Source of the DNA: Bradyrhizobium stylosanthis
Lineage (GTDB): Bacteria; Pseudomonadota; Alphaproteobacteria; Rhizobiales; Xanthobacteraceae
Assembly (NCBI RefSeq): GCF_001641335.1
Contig: NZ_LVEM01000001.1
Location: 420,709-484,708 of the forward strand
Length of the DNA stretch: 64,000 nt
Direction of reading: 5' to 3'
This document shows positions 43,813 through 61,486 of this stretch, in pieces; positions within the stretch are counted from its first letter, which is position 1; each line of letters begins with the position of its first letter. Made by a program: the position numbers and the translations under genes. A model generated the notes under the pieces. That model worked only from the letters and a program-made list of their open reading frames with translations. It was not told the DNA's origin and did not search any database.

Positions 43813-44004
43813 ATGGCAGTCAGCCCGTTCAAGTTCTTGCAGGAAGTGCGCTCGGAGACCGCCAAGGTCACCTGGCCGACCCGTCGCGAGACCACGATCA
43901 CCACCATTATGGTGTTCGTCATGGTCGCGGTCGCCTCGGTGTTCTTCTTCGCCGCCGACCAGATCATCCGCGTCCTCATCACCTTCCTTCTGGGCATCCA
44001 CTGA
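43813..44004 (+). CDS. secE: Preprotein translocase subunit SecE
   Basis: 63 residues with a single membrane segment (TIMVFVMVAVASVFFFAADQ, about residues 31-50), the usual short form of alphaproteobacterial SecE. The conserved cytosolic region before it (RSETAKVTWPTRRET) is present. SecE forms the SecYEG channel with SecY and SecG in the inner membrane. It shares its last base with the nusG start codon (TGATG). Confidence 0.97.
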   Translation: MAVSPFKFLQEVRSETAKVTWPTRRETTITTIMVFVMVAVASVFFFAADQIIRVLITFLLGIH

Positions 44005-44558
44005 TGGCTACAGCAACCGCTCAACTGTCCGACAAGCGCTGGTACATCGTCCACGCCTACTCGAACTTCGAGAAGAAGGTCGCCGAATCGATCCGCGAGC
44101 AGGCCAAGCAGCGCGGGCTCGAGGAGCTGTTCGAGCTGGTGCTGGTTCCGACCGAGAAGGTCACGGAAGTGCGCCGCGGCCGCAAGATCGACGCCGAGCG
44201 GAAGTTCTTCCCGGGCTACGTGCTGGTGAAGATGAAGCTGACCGACGAGGCGTTCCATCTGATCAAGAACACGCCGAAGGTGACGGGCTTCCTCGGCGCG
44301 GAAAACAAGCCGATGCCGATCTCGGAAGCCGAGGCGATGCGCATCCTGCATCAGGTGCAGGAGGGCGTGGAACGGCCGAAGGCGTCGGTGTCGTTCGAGA
44401 TCGGCGAGAACGTGCGCGTGGCCGACGGCCCGTTCGCCTCGTTCTCGGGTGTGGTCGAGGAAATCGACGAGGCGCGCTCGCGCGTGAAGGTCGCGGTGTC
44501 GATCTTCGGCCGTGCCACGCCGGTCGAGCTGGAATTCGGTCAGGTCGAGAAAGTCTGA
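44004..44558 (+). CDS. nusG: Transcription termination/antitermination factor NusG
   Basis: 184 residues. The NGN domain starts KRWYIVHAYSNFEKKVAESI and contains FFPGYVLVKMKL; the C-terminal KOW domain contains GENVRVADGPFASFSGVVEEID. It binds RNA polymerase to promote processivity and couples it to Rho or ribosomal protein S10. The start codon overlaps the secE stop by one base, a translational coupling. A small hairpin GAGGC-TTTCGG-GCCTC lies just after the gene (44572-44587). Confidence 0.98.
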   Translation: MATATAQLSDKRWYIVHAYSNFEKKVAESIREQAKQRGLEELFELVLVPTEKVTEVRRGRKIDAERKFFPGYVLVKMKLTDEAFHLIKNTPKVTGFLGAENKPMPISEAEAMRILHQVQEGVERPKASVSFEIGENVRVADGPFASFSGVVEEIDEARSRVKVAVSIFGRATPVELEFGQVEKV

Positions 44559-44691
44559 CCGGACGAGGCGTGAGGCTTTCGGGCCTCGCGCGACAAGAGG
44601 CCGTGGGAGGACGAGGGCGGTTGCCAGCCGCACATCGGTCCCGACCACGAACCTGAAACCGCCGGCCCTGCCGGCACAACAGGAGTGATAC

Positions 44692-45120
44692 ATGGCAAAG
44701 AAAGTGACCGGATACCTGAAGCTTCAGGTCCCGGCCGGTGCGGCGAATCCTTCGCCCCCGATCGGTCCCGCGCTCGGTCAGCGCGGTCTCAACATCATGG
44801 AGTTCTGCAAGGCGTTCAACGCGCAGACCCAGAAGGAAGAGAAGAACACCCCGATTCCCGTCGTGATCACGATCTACGCCGATCGTTCGTTCACGTTCGA
44901 GATGAAGACCCCTCCGATGTCCTTCTTCCTCAAGCAGGCTGCCAAGATCCAGTCCGGCTCGAAGGCGCCGGGCCGTGACAAGGCCGGCAAGGTGACCAAG
45001 GCGCAGGTGCGCGAGATCGCCGAGAAGAAGATGAAGGATCTCAATTGCGACACCATCGAATCGGCCATGAAGATGGTCGAGGGCTCTGCCCGCTCGATGG
45101 GTCTGGAAGTGGCGGGGTAA
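44692..45120 (+). CDS. rplK: 50S ribosomal protein L11
   Basis: 142 residues, standard length. N-terminal domain segments [23 protein letters not shown] and the C-terminal rRNA-binding region with [13 protein letters not shown] are intact. It binds the GTPase-associated region of 23S rRNA. The ribosome site AGGAG precedes the ATG. It is followed by rplA after 6 bases, as in most bacteria. Confidence 0.99.
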   Translation: MAKKVTGYLKLQVPAGAANPSPPIGPALGQRGLNIMEFCKAFNAQTQKEEKNTPIPVVITIYADRSFTFEMKTPPMSFFLKQAAKIQSGSKAPGRDKAGKVTKAQVREIAEKKMKDLNCDTIESAMKMVEGSARSMGLEVAG

Positions 45121-45126
45121 GCGGTC

Positions 45127-45819
45127 ATGGCAATCGGAAAGCGTTTGAACAAAGCCCGCGAAGGTGTTGACCGCGAAAAGCTTTACCCGCTCGCGGACGC
45201 CATCAAGATGGTCAAGGAACGCGCCAAGGCGAAGTTCGACGAGACCATCGAGGTCGCGATCAATCTCGGCGTCGATCCGCGTCACGCCGACCAGATGGTT
45301 CGCGGCGTCGTGACCCTGCCGAACGGCACCGGCCGTACGCTCCGCGTCGGCGTGTTCGCCCGTGGCGCCAAGGCTGACGAAGCCAAGGCCGCAGGTGCTG
45401 ACGTCGTCGGCGCCGAGGACCTGGTCGAGAAGGTGCAGAACGGCGCGATCGATTTCGACCGCTGCATCGCCACCCCCGACATGATGCCGCTGGTCGGCCG
45501 TCTCGGTAAGGTGCTCGGCCCGCGCGGCCTGATGCCGAACCCGAAGATCGGCACCGTGACCATGGACGTCACCGGTGCGGTGAAGGGCGCCAAGGGCGGC
45601 TCGGTCGAGTTCCGCGTCGAGAAGGCCGGCATCCTGCAGGCCGGCGTCGGCAAGGCCTCGTTCTCCGAGGAGAAGCTGGTCGAGAACATCAAGGCTCTGG
45701 CCGATGCCGTCTCGAAGGCGAAGCCGGCCGGTTCCAAGGGCACCTACATCCAGCGCGTTGCGGTGTCCTCGACGATGGGCCCCGGCGTGAAGGTCGAGCC
45801 GGGCACCATTCTCGGCTGA
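45127..45819 (+). CDS. rplA: 50S ribosomal protein L1
   Basis: 230 residues, the usual size. [15 protein letters not shown] core appears as [17 protein letters not shown], with the L1 signature [14 protein letters not shown] following. It binds helix 76-78 of 23S rRNA at the E site and in many bacteria represses its own operon through mRNA. A strong hairpin lies 21 bases after the stop. Confidence 0.99.
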   Translation: MAIGKRLNKAREGVDREKLYPLADAIKMVKERAKAKFDETIEVAINLGVDPRHADQMVRGVVTLPNGTGRTLRVGVFARGAKADEAKAAGADVVGAEDLVEKVQNGAIDFDRCIATPDMMPLVGRLGKVLGPRGLMPNPKIGTVTMDVTGAVKGAKGGSVEFRVEKAGILQAGVGKASFSEEKLVENIKALADAVSKAKPAGSKGTYIQRVAVSSTMGPGVKVEPGTILG

Positions 45820-45840
45820 GGTTTGGAAATTGCATGAGGC

Positions 45841-45874
45841 GAGGGGCGGAATCGGGCGACCGATTCCGCCCCTC
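45841..45874 (+). terminator. Strong hairpin after rplA
   Basis: Perfect 15-base arms GAGGGGCGGAATCGG and CCGATTCCGCCCCTC with a 4-base loop GCGA, followed by GTCGTTTGT. The weak T-run suggests partial termination, separating rplK-rplA from the dehydrogenase gene that starts 35 bases later. Confidence 0.7.
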
Positions 45875-45909
45875 GTCGTTTGTGGCGGCACTCACCGGAA
45901 ACAAGAACA

Positions 45910-46860
45910 ATGGCTGACAAGGTCCTGATCTTTTCGCGCTTTCCCAAGACGATGATGGCGCGTTTCGCCGAACGGTTCGAGCTGCTCGACACCGGTGGCA
46001 AGCCGGCGCATGAAATGTTTCCGACAGAGGAGCTCGGCGGCATCCGCGCGCTGCTCACCGCAGGCGGTTCGCCGCTCGGCGCGGAAGCGATGGACCAGTT
46101 TCCAAAGCTCGGCGCCATCGTCTGCTACGGCACGGGCTACGACGGCGTCGACCTGAAGGCTGCCGCCGCACGCAACATCGCGGTCGGCCACAGCCCCGGC
46201 GCCAATGCGGCGTCCGTCGCCGACATCGCGATGACCCTGATGCTGGCGACGACCCGGCGGATCCTGGTCGCCGACCAATATGTCCGCAGCGGCGATTGGG
46301 CCGCCTCGAAGCAATCGCCGATGATGCGCCCGCAGGCCGGCATGCCCGGCCGCCGCATCGGCGTCTACGGCATGGGCGAGATCGGCCGCAAGATCGCGGC
46401 GCGCTGCGCCGCGTTCGAGAGTGAGGTCGGCTATTTCAGCCGCACCAGATACGATCTGCCCTATCAATATTTCCCGACCCTGGAGGCGCTCGCCGACTGG
46501 TGCAGTGTGCTGATGATCGCGGTGCGGGCAGGGGCCGAGACCCAGCACGTCGTCAATGCCGATATCCTGGGGCGCCTCGGCGCCGACGGCTATGTCGTCA
46601 ACATTTCGCGGGGCTCCGTCATCGACCAGAATGCGCTGGTCGCGGCGCTGACCGACAAGACCATCGCCGGCGCCGGCCTCGACGTCTTCGAGAAGGAACC
46701 GCACGCGCCCGACGCCCTGACCGCGCTCCCCAACGTCGTGTTCGCCCCCCATATCGGCGGCCACACCCTGGAATCGCACGTCGCCATGCAGAACTGCGTG
46801 CTGGCGAACCTGACCGCGTTCTTCGAGGGCAAGCCGCTGCCTTACGCGGTCAAATCCTAG
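45910..46860 (+). CDS. 2-hydroxyacid dehydrogenase (D-isomer specific)
   Basis: 316 residues from the ATG at 45910. The NAD-binding region has GVYGMGEIGRKIA near residue 155. The catalytic Arg lies in NISRGSVIDQNAL and the catalytic His in FAPHIGGHT, with the Glu of the relay in DVFEKEPH. It reduces a 2-ketoacid such as glyoxylate or hydroxypyruvate, or oxidises the matching hydroxy acid. It interrupts the usual rplA-rplJ neighbourhood and overlaps the opposite-strand gene end by 4 bases. Confidence 0.93.
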   Translation: MADKVLIFSRFPKTMMARFAERFELLDTGGKPAHEMFPTEELGGIRALLTAGGSPLGAEAMDQFPKLGAIVCYGTGYDGVDLKAAAARNIAVGHSPGANAASVADIAMTLMLATTRRILVADQYVRSGDWAASKQSPMMRPQAGMPGRRIGVYGMGEIGRKIAARCAAFESEVGYFSRTRYDLPYQYFPTLEALADWCSVLMIAVRAGAETQHVVNADILGRLGADGYVVNISRGSVIDQNALVAALTDKTIAGAGLDVFEKEPHAPDALTALPNVVFAPHIGGHTLESHVAMQNCVLANLTAFFEGKPLPYAVKS

Positions 46861-48500
46861 CGGGCGCGATCGAAGCGAAATTTTTCCTGCAACTCGCGCC
46901 GTAGCTTGTCGTCTTTCACCAAGGCAATGCGCGCCGCCGCGCGTTCGCGAAGCATCCGGGTCATGGGCGTCAGGGCGGGATAAGGGCTGCTCCAGCCCGC
47001 GGCTTGCAGGAACTGCTCGAGTCGCGCATCGGGCGCGCGATCGAGCTGCTGAGCAAGGAACCCGCGCTCCTCCTCATTGCGAATGAGGTAGACCCGTTTG
47101 AACGCCAGCACGCGGCTGACGAAGGCATCGCTGGCGTCATCGCGTATCACACGAAAACGCTGGCGCTGTTCCTCCACATATTGATCTGATTGATAGGCCG
47201 TCTTGTTGGCGAGGCGCAGCGCCAGCTCATATTCCCACGTCTTCAGGTCGCCTCGTTCCGCGAAGATCCGCGCGGCCTGATCCCCGACGCCTGGAAATTT
47301 CTCAGCATCCCAAGGGAACGGCAGCATGACGTCGTTGTAATCGAAGCCGACGGCGGGGTCCTGCATCCGCGTGACGATCAGGTCGACGAATTTGCGCTGC
47401 CGGCCGGGGTCGAGCTTGTACCAGAATTTCTGCAGAGCTTCGCGGACGTTGCTGGGAAAGCTCGACAGCTCGATGAATGACGCCATCACGCCGAGCAGTT
47501 CGTCGTCGATGCCGCCCTTGGCCTGCACCGTCAGGGCGATGTCGAGCGCGGCGGTGCGGGTCGGCCCCCTCGAAATCTCGACAGCGCGGCGGATCAACTC
47601 GGCAGTGCTGAGATCGGGTGTCTTCGGCGGTGCGGCCCAGTCGATGCCGTAGACGGCAGCCGCGAGGTCTTCGCCGGTGAAGGTGGGGCCTCCGATCCAG
47701 ACCATTTGCGATGGACCGCCCGAAAATCCCTCCCACAGCGACAATGTCGGGTCCGGCAGGTTGGGCTGCCCGAACAGGGGAGCATAGCTGAGCACGAGGC
47801 GACGGCCAGAGTGCCAGGTCGCAGCCACGTGTTCTTCTCCGTTCTGCCGGACATTGAGCGTGCCGACGGTGCAGCAGCCGACCATCGGGTAATAGGGCCT
47901 GGGCTTCATGCGAACCACGAGGCCGTCAGGGATGGCGTCGATCGTCGCTGTCTTCAGGCATTCGCCGATGCGCCCTGCGCGTTGCAGGAGTTCCGAGTTG
48001 CGCAGCTCGTCGCCGGTGCAATCCTTGGCTGCGGCAAGCTCGGTCATCCGGATGGGGCCGATATGGCCTTTCTCGTCGTCAGTGGCGTGGACGTAGCGAT
48101 CGACCAAGCCGTCGGCGAGCAGCGTGATCTGACCGCAGCAACCCCGGACCCCGTGGGTCACCAAGGTGACGGTACGAATGGACATTAATTCGGCCGGGAT
48201 CGTGCGGACGGCGAGGGCGGGGTCGGTGGTCGCTTCGACGTGATAGCGGCTCCAGACTGATGCGCCGAACCAGATTGCGAAGAACACCGGGGGTGCGGCG
48301 ATCAGGCCGGGATGTTTCCGGAGCGCGCCATACATCATCATGCCCAGGACCGCGATCATCCAGACAACGTTGAGGCCGCCCACGATGATGTGCATGAGAA
48401 AGGCGAGGGCCATCACCGGAAACGAACTGGTTCCCAACGCCCCGAAGATGGCAGCCAGGATCATCAGACCGATGATTAGGGTGACGACGTGCCGGGTCAT
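46857..48500 (-). CDS. Membrane-anchored protein of unknown function
   Basis: 547 residues from the ATG at 48500. Three hydrophobic segments in the first 85 residues (about 5-25, 27-55 and 67-85) are followed by a long soluble part that should face the periplasm. A CC pair (GVRGCCGQ) and a second (GCCTVG) stand out, so disulfides are possible. Helical, charged repeats dominate the C-terminal half. I do not recognise a family. Its location on the strand opposite to the ribosomal genes is unusual. Confidence 0.75.
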   Translation of the reverse strand: MTRHVVTLIIGLMILAAIFGALGTSSFPVMALAFLMHIIVGGLNVVWMIAVLGMMMYGALRKHPGLIAAPPVFFAIWFGASVWSRYHVEATTDPALAVRTIPAELMSIRTVTLVTHGVRGCCGQITLLADGLVDRYVHATDDEKGHIGPIRMTELAAAKDCTGDELRNSELLQRAGRIGECLKTATIDAIPDGLVVRMKPRPYYPMVGCCTVGTLNVRQNGEEHVAATWHSGRRLVLSYAPLFGQPNLPDPTLSLWEGFSGGPSQMVWIGGPTFTGEDLAAAVYGIDWAAPPKTPDLSTAELIRRAVEISRGPTRTAALDIALTVQAKGGIDDELLGVMASFIELSSFPSNVREALQKFWYKLDPGRQRKFVDLIVTRMQDPAVGFDYNDVMLPFPWDAEKFPGVGDQAARIFAERGDLKTWEYELALRLANKTAYQSDQYVEEQRQRFRVIRDDASDAFVSRVLAFKRVYLIRNEEERGFLAQQLDRAPDARLEQFLQAAGWSSPYPALTPMTRMLRERAAARIALVKDDKLRRELQEKFRFDRAR

Positions 48501-49211
48501 GCTCGATTCGAATCTGGTCCCTGGACGGGAAGGGGCTCAACCTGTAGCTGAGAGACCTTGCCTGATCCGTAAGGCGTGTATTCTGATGAGGCCTTGTGCG
48601 AAAAGGCTTCGCTAACCTTCGGCCGGATCGTGCCTTTTGCGCGGGTTCAAGCCCCGTCGGCAATGGATTGGAACTGGTGTGAATTTTGCTCTTGGCAAGC
48701 AGGCAGAGAGCGGTTAAAGAACCGCCTCCGGACGTGCCGGCCTCGGCTGGCGCGTTCGTGCATGCATTCCGAAAACCCGACAGACAGGAGATCATTCCTT
48801 TTCAGGACGTCCGCGAGGATTTGCCGGAAAAGGAAGGAAAATCCGTCGGTTGGCTGGGATGCGGGCAGGGGTCGGGCGGTTCGCCGACTGACCTCGTCCT
48901 GTCCAAGACTGCAGGCGCCCGCGGGAAATCTCGATTTCTCAACGGCTTAATCGCATGGCCTGCATAGACGGGTGAAGACCGGATTTCACTTCGTACCCAG
49001 CTTTAAGGGCTGGCTCTGCGAAGCGGGTCTGGTTCGGACCTCGACACGCCGTGGGCTCTGATGGGCTCCCGGAGGGCAGGCTTTGAATTGTCGTCTCGCC
49101 CGGCGCGTGTCCTGGGGGTTTTGACCCCGAGGTTCAGGTTTTGGGTGGGGCGATGGGTGCAACCCGGCGGTCCCGCTTCTCGCGATGACCGCCAACCGGA
49201 AAGAGCTTGCT
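48501..49211. other. Long leader/promoter region of rplJ-rplL
   Basis: About 710 bases between the divergent membrane protein and L10 genes. No convincing gene is present; a 124-codon plus frame at 48576-48950 has no ribosome site or recognisable sequence. The promoter of rplJ must lie here but no clear -35/-10 pair stands out. The 3' half includes a structured element annotated at 48989-49023. Confidence 0.55.
48989..49023 (+). promoter_or_regulatory. Candidate L10 (rplJ) leader stem
   Basis: CTTCG and CGAAG form an outer stem, with CCAGC and GCTGG inside, separated by an uneven internal loop (3 bases on one side, 5 on the other), capped by TTTAAGG. In many bacteria the rplJ leader has a bulged stem of this style that binds the L10-L12 complex for autoregulation. 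Here the structure is about 190 bases before the rplJ start; assignment is inferred. Confidence 0.45.
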
Positions 49212-49730
49212 GTGGAACGAGCGGCAAAAAAGGAAGCGGTCGAACAGCTCAACGGGGTCTTCAAGACCACGAGCGTCGCGGTCGTTGCCCAATATTCCGG
49301 CCTCACCGTCGCCCAGATGCAGAAGCTGCGCCAGCAGATGAAGCAGGCGGGTGCATCGGTGAAGGTCTCGAAGAACCGTCTCGCCAAAATTGCTCTTGAA
49401 GGCACTGACGTCGTTGCCATCGGCCCCATGCTGAAGGGACCGACCGTGATCGCCACTTCGAACGATCCGGTAGCGGCGCCAAAGGTCGCCGTCGAATTCG
49501 CCAAGGCGAACGAAAAGTTCGTCATCATTGGCGGCTCGATGGGAAAGACCGTCCTGAATGTCGACAGCGTGAAGGCGCTTGCCTCGCTGCCGTCGCTTGA
49601 TGAACTGCGCGGCAAGATCGTCGGCCTGCTTGTGGCCCCGGCGACCAAGCTCGCTCAGCTCGCCAACGCGCCCGCGGGCAAGCTCGCGCGCGTCATCCAG
49701 GCTCATGCCTCAAAGGGCGAAGCGGCCTGA
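49212..49730 (+). CDS. rplJ: 50S ribosomal protein L10
   Basis: 172 residues from the GTG at 49212, preceded by GGAAAGAG at good spacing. An ATG at 49185 would add nine residues but has no ribosome site, and alphaproteobacterial L10 commonly begins with the ERAAKKE segment seen here. It contains [15 protein letters not shown] near residue 52 and the C-terminal helix that holds L12 dimers. It forms the stalk base on 23S rRNA, and with L12 it likely represses its own leader. Confidence 0.95.
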   Translation: MERAAKKEAVEQLNGVFKTTSVAVVAQYSGLTVAQMQKLRQQMKQAGASVKVSKNRLAKIALEGTDVVAIGPMLKGPTVIATSNDPVAAPKVAVEFAKANEKFVIIGGSMGKTVLNVDSVKALASLPSLDELRGKIVGLLVAPATKLAQLANAPAGKLARVIQAHASKGEAA

Positions 49731-49784
49731 CGCCCTTCGCAAAACTCAAACCCGAACCAGACTTACACGTAAGGAAACTGAACA

Positions 49785-50162
49785 ATGGCTGACTTGCAGA
49801 AGATCGTTGACGACCTCTCGAGCCTCACCGTGCTCGAAGCTGCCGAACTCGCGAAGCTCCTCGAAGAGAAGTGGGGCGTTTCGGCTGCCGCGGCTGTCGC
49901 CGTGGCCGGCCCGGCTGGCGGTGGTGCTGCCGCTGCTCCGGCGGAAGAGAAGACCGAGTTCACGGTCGTTCTCGCCTCGGCTGGCGACAAGAAGATCGAG
50001 GTCATCAAGGAAGTCCGCGCCATCACCGGTCTCGGCCTGAAGGAAGCAAAGGACCTCGTCGAGGGTGCTCCGAAGCCGCTGAAGGAAGGCGTGAACAAGG
50101 ACGAAGCCGACAAGATCAAGGCCCAGCTCGAGAAGGCTGGCGCCAAGGTCGAGCTCAAGTAA
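49785..50162 (+). CDS. rplL: 50S ribosomal protein L7/L12
   Basis: 125 residues. An N-terminal dimerisation domain ([20 protein letters not shown]), an Ala/Gly/Pro-rich hinge (about 40-55) and the globular C-terminal domain with [20 protein letters not shown] are all present. It binds L10 in multiple copies and recruits translation factors. An AAGGAA site precedes the ATG, 54 bases after rplJ. Confidence 0.99.
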   Translation: MADLQKIVDDLSSLTVLEAAELAKLLEEKWGVSAAAAVAVAGPAGGGAAAAPAEEKTEFTVVLASAGDKKIEVIKEVRAITGLGLKEAKDLVEGAPKPLKEGVNKDEADKIKAQLEKAGAKVELK

Positions 50163-50646
50163 GCACTGCTTACTGGCGGGGATCCCGGGCGGGCATCGGC
50201 TCGGCCCGGGATCCTGGTCCGCCCTCAAGAAGGGTGGTCCGGATGCAAAAGGCGTGCGACGGAACGAGCCGACGCGGGCCGAACACGAAAATGTGTGGGG
50301 ATTTGCGGGTTTAACCCTCGAATCTGCACTATTGTCGCCCCATATCGGGTCGGCAGCACGAAAGCGCGGTGGGCAGGGGAGCCGGATTTCCCTGTAAGCC
50401 GTTGGGAGAGCAGGCTATTTCGGGCTTTTGCAGTCCGTGAAGACGATCGTTGTGACGGGCGGGCGCGCGCTAGCGCCCCGCGCGTCGTTTTGCGTTTTGA
50501 AGGTCTGAAGAACAGATTCAGGACATTCCCGCCTGAACCTGAGTTTTCCGACCCCCAAAACGGGTTCGAAAAATTCAACCCGGGGAGCGGCGGCAGCCGC
50601 GTTCCGGACGGCGCGCCCAGAGCGGGCGACGAAATGAGAGGCCACG
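50163..50646. other. Intergenic region between rplL and rpoB
   Basis: 484 bases, longer than usual. It starts with the hairpin at 50180-50214, then has GGGTTTAACCC at 50307-50317 and mixed sequence without a gene. A second rpoB promoter in this space is plausible but I cannot pick out a clear one. Confidence 0.5.
50180..50214 (+). terminator. Hairpin after rplL, likely attenuator
   Basis: Arms GGATCCCGGGC and GCCCGGGATCC (11 bases, perfect) with a 13-base loop and no strong T-run. In many bacteria a partial terminator between rplL and rpoB sets the ratio of stalk protein to RNA polymerase transcripts; this hairpin fits that place. Confidence 0.6.
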
Positions 50647-54765
<4,119 letters not shown>

Positions 54766-54778
54766 TTCGACCTTTCAT

Positions 54779-54801
54779 GCCCGGCCTTCGCGGCCGGGCA
54801 T
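54779..54801 (+). terminator. Short GC-rich hairpin between rpoB and rpoC
   Basis: GCCCGGCC and GGCCGGGC around a TTCGC loop, 20 bases after the rpoB stop. No T-run follows, so more likely an mRNA-stabilising or processing structure than a full stop, because rpoC follows. Confidence 0.45.
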
Positions 54802-54893
54802 TGGCGCCCCTCCCGATGCCTTGAGGGCAGGGCGCCCCGCTAGATGATTTTCGAATTTGCGGCCGGAGGCGACCGGTCCGCGAGGAGAAGACG

Positions 54894-59090
<4,197 letters not shown>

Positions 59091-59121
59091 TCGTTCATCC
59101 GTAGGAATACCGAGGACAATG

Positions 59122-59150
59122 AAAAGGCCGGCGCAAGCCGGCCTTTTTGC
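59122..59150 (+). terminator. Rho-independent terminator after rpoC
   Basis: AAAAGGCCGGC and GCCGGCCTTTTT arms around GCAA, followed by GCTGC. It is a compact GC-rich stem with A- and T-runs on either side, so it could act in both directions. It separates rpoBC from the FAD oxidoreductase gene. Confidence 0.93.
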
Positions 59151-59283
59151 TGCTTTGTTTGCTTGTTGCGATGCAGGATCGACCTTTGTTCATCTTTCCT
59201 TCAGGCGCAAAAGCGCTTCTGCTAGGAGAGCTTAGACCGGTGGATCCCGTGACGGGGGCAGGGCCGGAGACCACGGAACGGAT

Positions 59284-61353
59284 ATGCTTGATCTCGCAAT
59301 CGTAGGCGGCGGCCCCGGCGGGCTGATGAGCGCCTGGTATCTGAAGCGCAAGCTCGGCGACCTCTGCCGCGTCACCATCTATGAGGCGTCGGACCGGCTC
59401 GGCGGCAAGATCGTCACCCGCAAATTCGATTCCGCGCCCGCGATGTACGAGGCCGGCGTTGCCGAGATCTACGACTACTCGATGACGGGTCCGGATCCGC
59501 TGCGCGAGCTGATCCAGCATTTCGGCCTGCAGACGATTCCGATGGACGCCGAGCAGGTGCAGTTCGGCGGCGAGCTGCTCAACGACGTGCCCGGCATGCG
59601 CCGCAAATACGGCGCCAAGACCGCGGCCGCGATCGAGGCCTTCCGCAAGCGCTGTGCCGAGGTGATGTCGCCGATCGAGTATTACGAGGGCGTCGGCGCG
59701 CACGACAACGAGAATCCCTGGGCCTACAAGACCGCCGAGCAGGTGCTCGACGAGGAGGTCGAGGACGAGACCGCAAAGCGCTTCTTCAAGGTGATGGCGC
59801 GCTCGGACATCGCGACCGAGAGCCACAACACCAACGGCCTCAACGCGCTCAAGAACTACCTGATGGACGTCGACGGCTATATCGGCCTCTATTCCATCCA
59901 GAACGGCAACGAGCAGCTGATCGAGTGCCTGCAGTCGGAAGTGAACGCCGACATTCAGCTCAATCATCGCGTGCTCACCGTCGGCAAGGCGCCGACCGGC
60001 CGCTATCAGCTCAAGATGATGAACGGCAAGGGGCCGGAGACGCGCGACTTCGATCTCGTGCTGGTCTGCCTGCCGCATTCCTGGCTCGCCACCATGGGGT
60101 GGGAGGGCGAGCAGCTGCGCAAGTCGATGGTCAAGCACGTCTCGTATTTCGACCGTCCGGCGCACTATCTGCGCGTCTCGATCCTGTTCGACTCCCCGTT
60201 CTGGGGCGAGAAGATTCCGGGCGCCTGGTTCATGTCGGAAGCCTTCGGCGGTTGCTGCGTCTACAACGAGGGCGCGCGCCACGACGTCGGCAAGCACGGC
60301 GTCCTGAACTGGCTCATTCCCGGCTCCGACGCGCTGGCCTTCGCCAATCTGTCGGACCAGGAGCTGATCGACGCCGCGCTGAAATCGCTGCCGGCCTCGC
60401 TCGGTGATGCCCGCGCGCATTTCATGGAAGGCAAGATCCATCGCTGGCTGTCCTCGGTGAACGCTATACCGGGCGGTCTGCCCGTGCGCGACGTCATGAC
60501 CAATCACCGGCCCGAGCCGAAGGAACATCCCGGCATCGTGGTGGTCGGCGACTACCTGTTCGACTCCACGCTGAACGGCCTGCTCGACTCCTCGGACGCT
60601 GCGACCGACATCATCCTCACCGAGATGATGCGCCTGCGCCGCGAGCGCGCGCAGGACAATGGTGAGCCGATCTCGGACAAGATCGACCGCGACTATTTCG
60701 ACAACTATCGCGGCCTCGGCCCTTACAGCGAAGTGTGGCAGCACTTCACCGATCCCGATTACCTGACAAAGCTGATCGGCATCGTCTGGGGCAAGGCGAA
60801 GGGCTCGAAGCTCCTGGTCGCCGGCTCGGCCAGCGGTGAGCTGGTTGGCGCGCTGCGCGATCGCGGCATCGATGCCTGGGGCATCGAGAACAACCGCGCG
60901 ATCCACGCCAAGACGCCGAAGGCGCTGAAGAAGTACAACAAGCTCGGCTCCATCACCGACATGCCGTTCAAGGACGGCGCGTTCGACTTCGTGTTCGAGA
61001 CCAGTCTCTGCCACGTTTCCCCGAAGCAGGTGGTGCGCGCGATCCGCGAGCTCAACCGCGTGGTCAAGACCGGCCTCGTGTTCGGCTCGATCACCTCGGA
61101 CATGGCTTCTGTCGTGATCGACCGCTACGACCTCTTGCGCGGGGTCAAGAAGCTCGGCACCTGGTGGGAATGGTCCGAGCTGTTCTTCGGCAACGGCTTC
61201 GATCTGTCGATGCACCGCAAGGACTGCGCCGATGCGCTCTGGGAGGCGACGCTCGCCGCGGGCAAGGGCCCGGGCGAGTGGTACGCCGACGCGGACAGCC
61301 TGCGCTATTCGTTCTTCGACAAGGTCGAGGACGAGGACGAGGACGACGACTAG
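59284..61353 (+). CDS. FAD-dependent oxidoreductase fused to a SAM methyltransferase
   Basis: 689 residues. The N-terminal two thirds is an amine-oxidase-like flavoprotein: LAIVGGGPGGLMSAWYLKR (dinucleotide motif at 8-13), EASDRLGGK, and the C-terminal FAD segment GIVVVGDYLFDSTLNGLLDS near residue 418. From about residue 490 a class I methyltransferase follows (LLVAGSASGELVGAL, then FDFVFETSLCHVSP). The last residues are acidic (EDEDEDDD). Such fusions are unusual and suggest sequential oxidation and methylation of a small molecule. The ABC exporter gene follows after 133 bases. Confidence 0.85.
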   Translation: MLDLAIVGGGPGGLMSAWYLKRKLGDLCRVTIYEASDRLGGKIVTRKFDSAPAMYEAGVAEIYDYSMTGPDPLRELIQHFGLQTIPMDAEQVQFGGELLNDVPGMRRKYGAKTAAAIEAFRKRCAEVMSPIEYYEGVGAHDNENPWAYKTAEQVLDEEVEDETAKRFFKVMARSDIATESHNTNGLNALKNYLMDVDGYIGLYSIQNGNEQLIECLQSEVNADIQLNHRVLTVGKAPTGRYQLKMMNGKGPETRDFDLVLVCLPHSWLATMGWEGEQLRKSMVKHVSYFDRPAHYLRVSILFDSPFWGEKIPGAWFMSEAFGGCCVYNEGARHDVGKHGVLNWLIPGSDALAFANLSDQELIDAALKSLPASLGDARAHFMEGKIHRWLSSVNAIPGGLPVRDVMTNHRPEPKEHPGIVVVGDYLFDSTLNGLLDSSDAATDIILTEMMRLRRERAQDNGEPISDKIDRDYFDNYRGLGPYSEVWQHFTDPDYLTKLIGIVWGKAKGSKLLVAGSASGELVGALRDRGIDAWGIENNRAIHAKTPKALKKYNKLGSITDMPFKDGAFDFVFETSLCHVSPKQVVRAIRELNRVVKTGLVFGSITSDMASVVIDRYDLLRGVKKLGTWWEWSELFFGNGFDLSMHRKDCADALWEATLAAGKGPGEWYADADSLRYSFFDKVEDEDEDDD

Positions 61354-61486
61354 TCCTTAAGGCCGGGTGAATTCGCCAATTGCTTTGCCGAATGCGTCGT
61401 GATCGCATAGAATCGGTGTGATAGCGGTTTTCCGCTGTTTCCTGCTTTCTCTGCGGTCATGCCGGCCGTCAGCATCGGTTGGTTTC

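Noticed and set aside
48641..48657. tRNA T-arm-like stem-loop (GCGGG-TTCAAGC-CCCGT)
   Set aside because: No matching acceptor, D or anticodon arms exist at the right distances, so it is not a tRNA gene and is too short to call a fragment.
48576..48950. 124-codon plus frame in the rplJ upstream region
   Set aside because: No ribosome site, Arg/Cys/Trp-rich composition unlike neighbours, and no recognisable motif.
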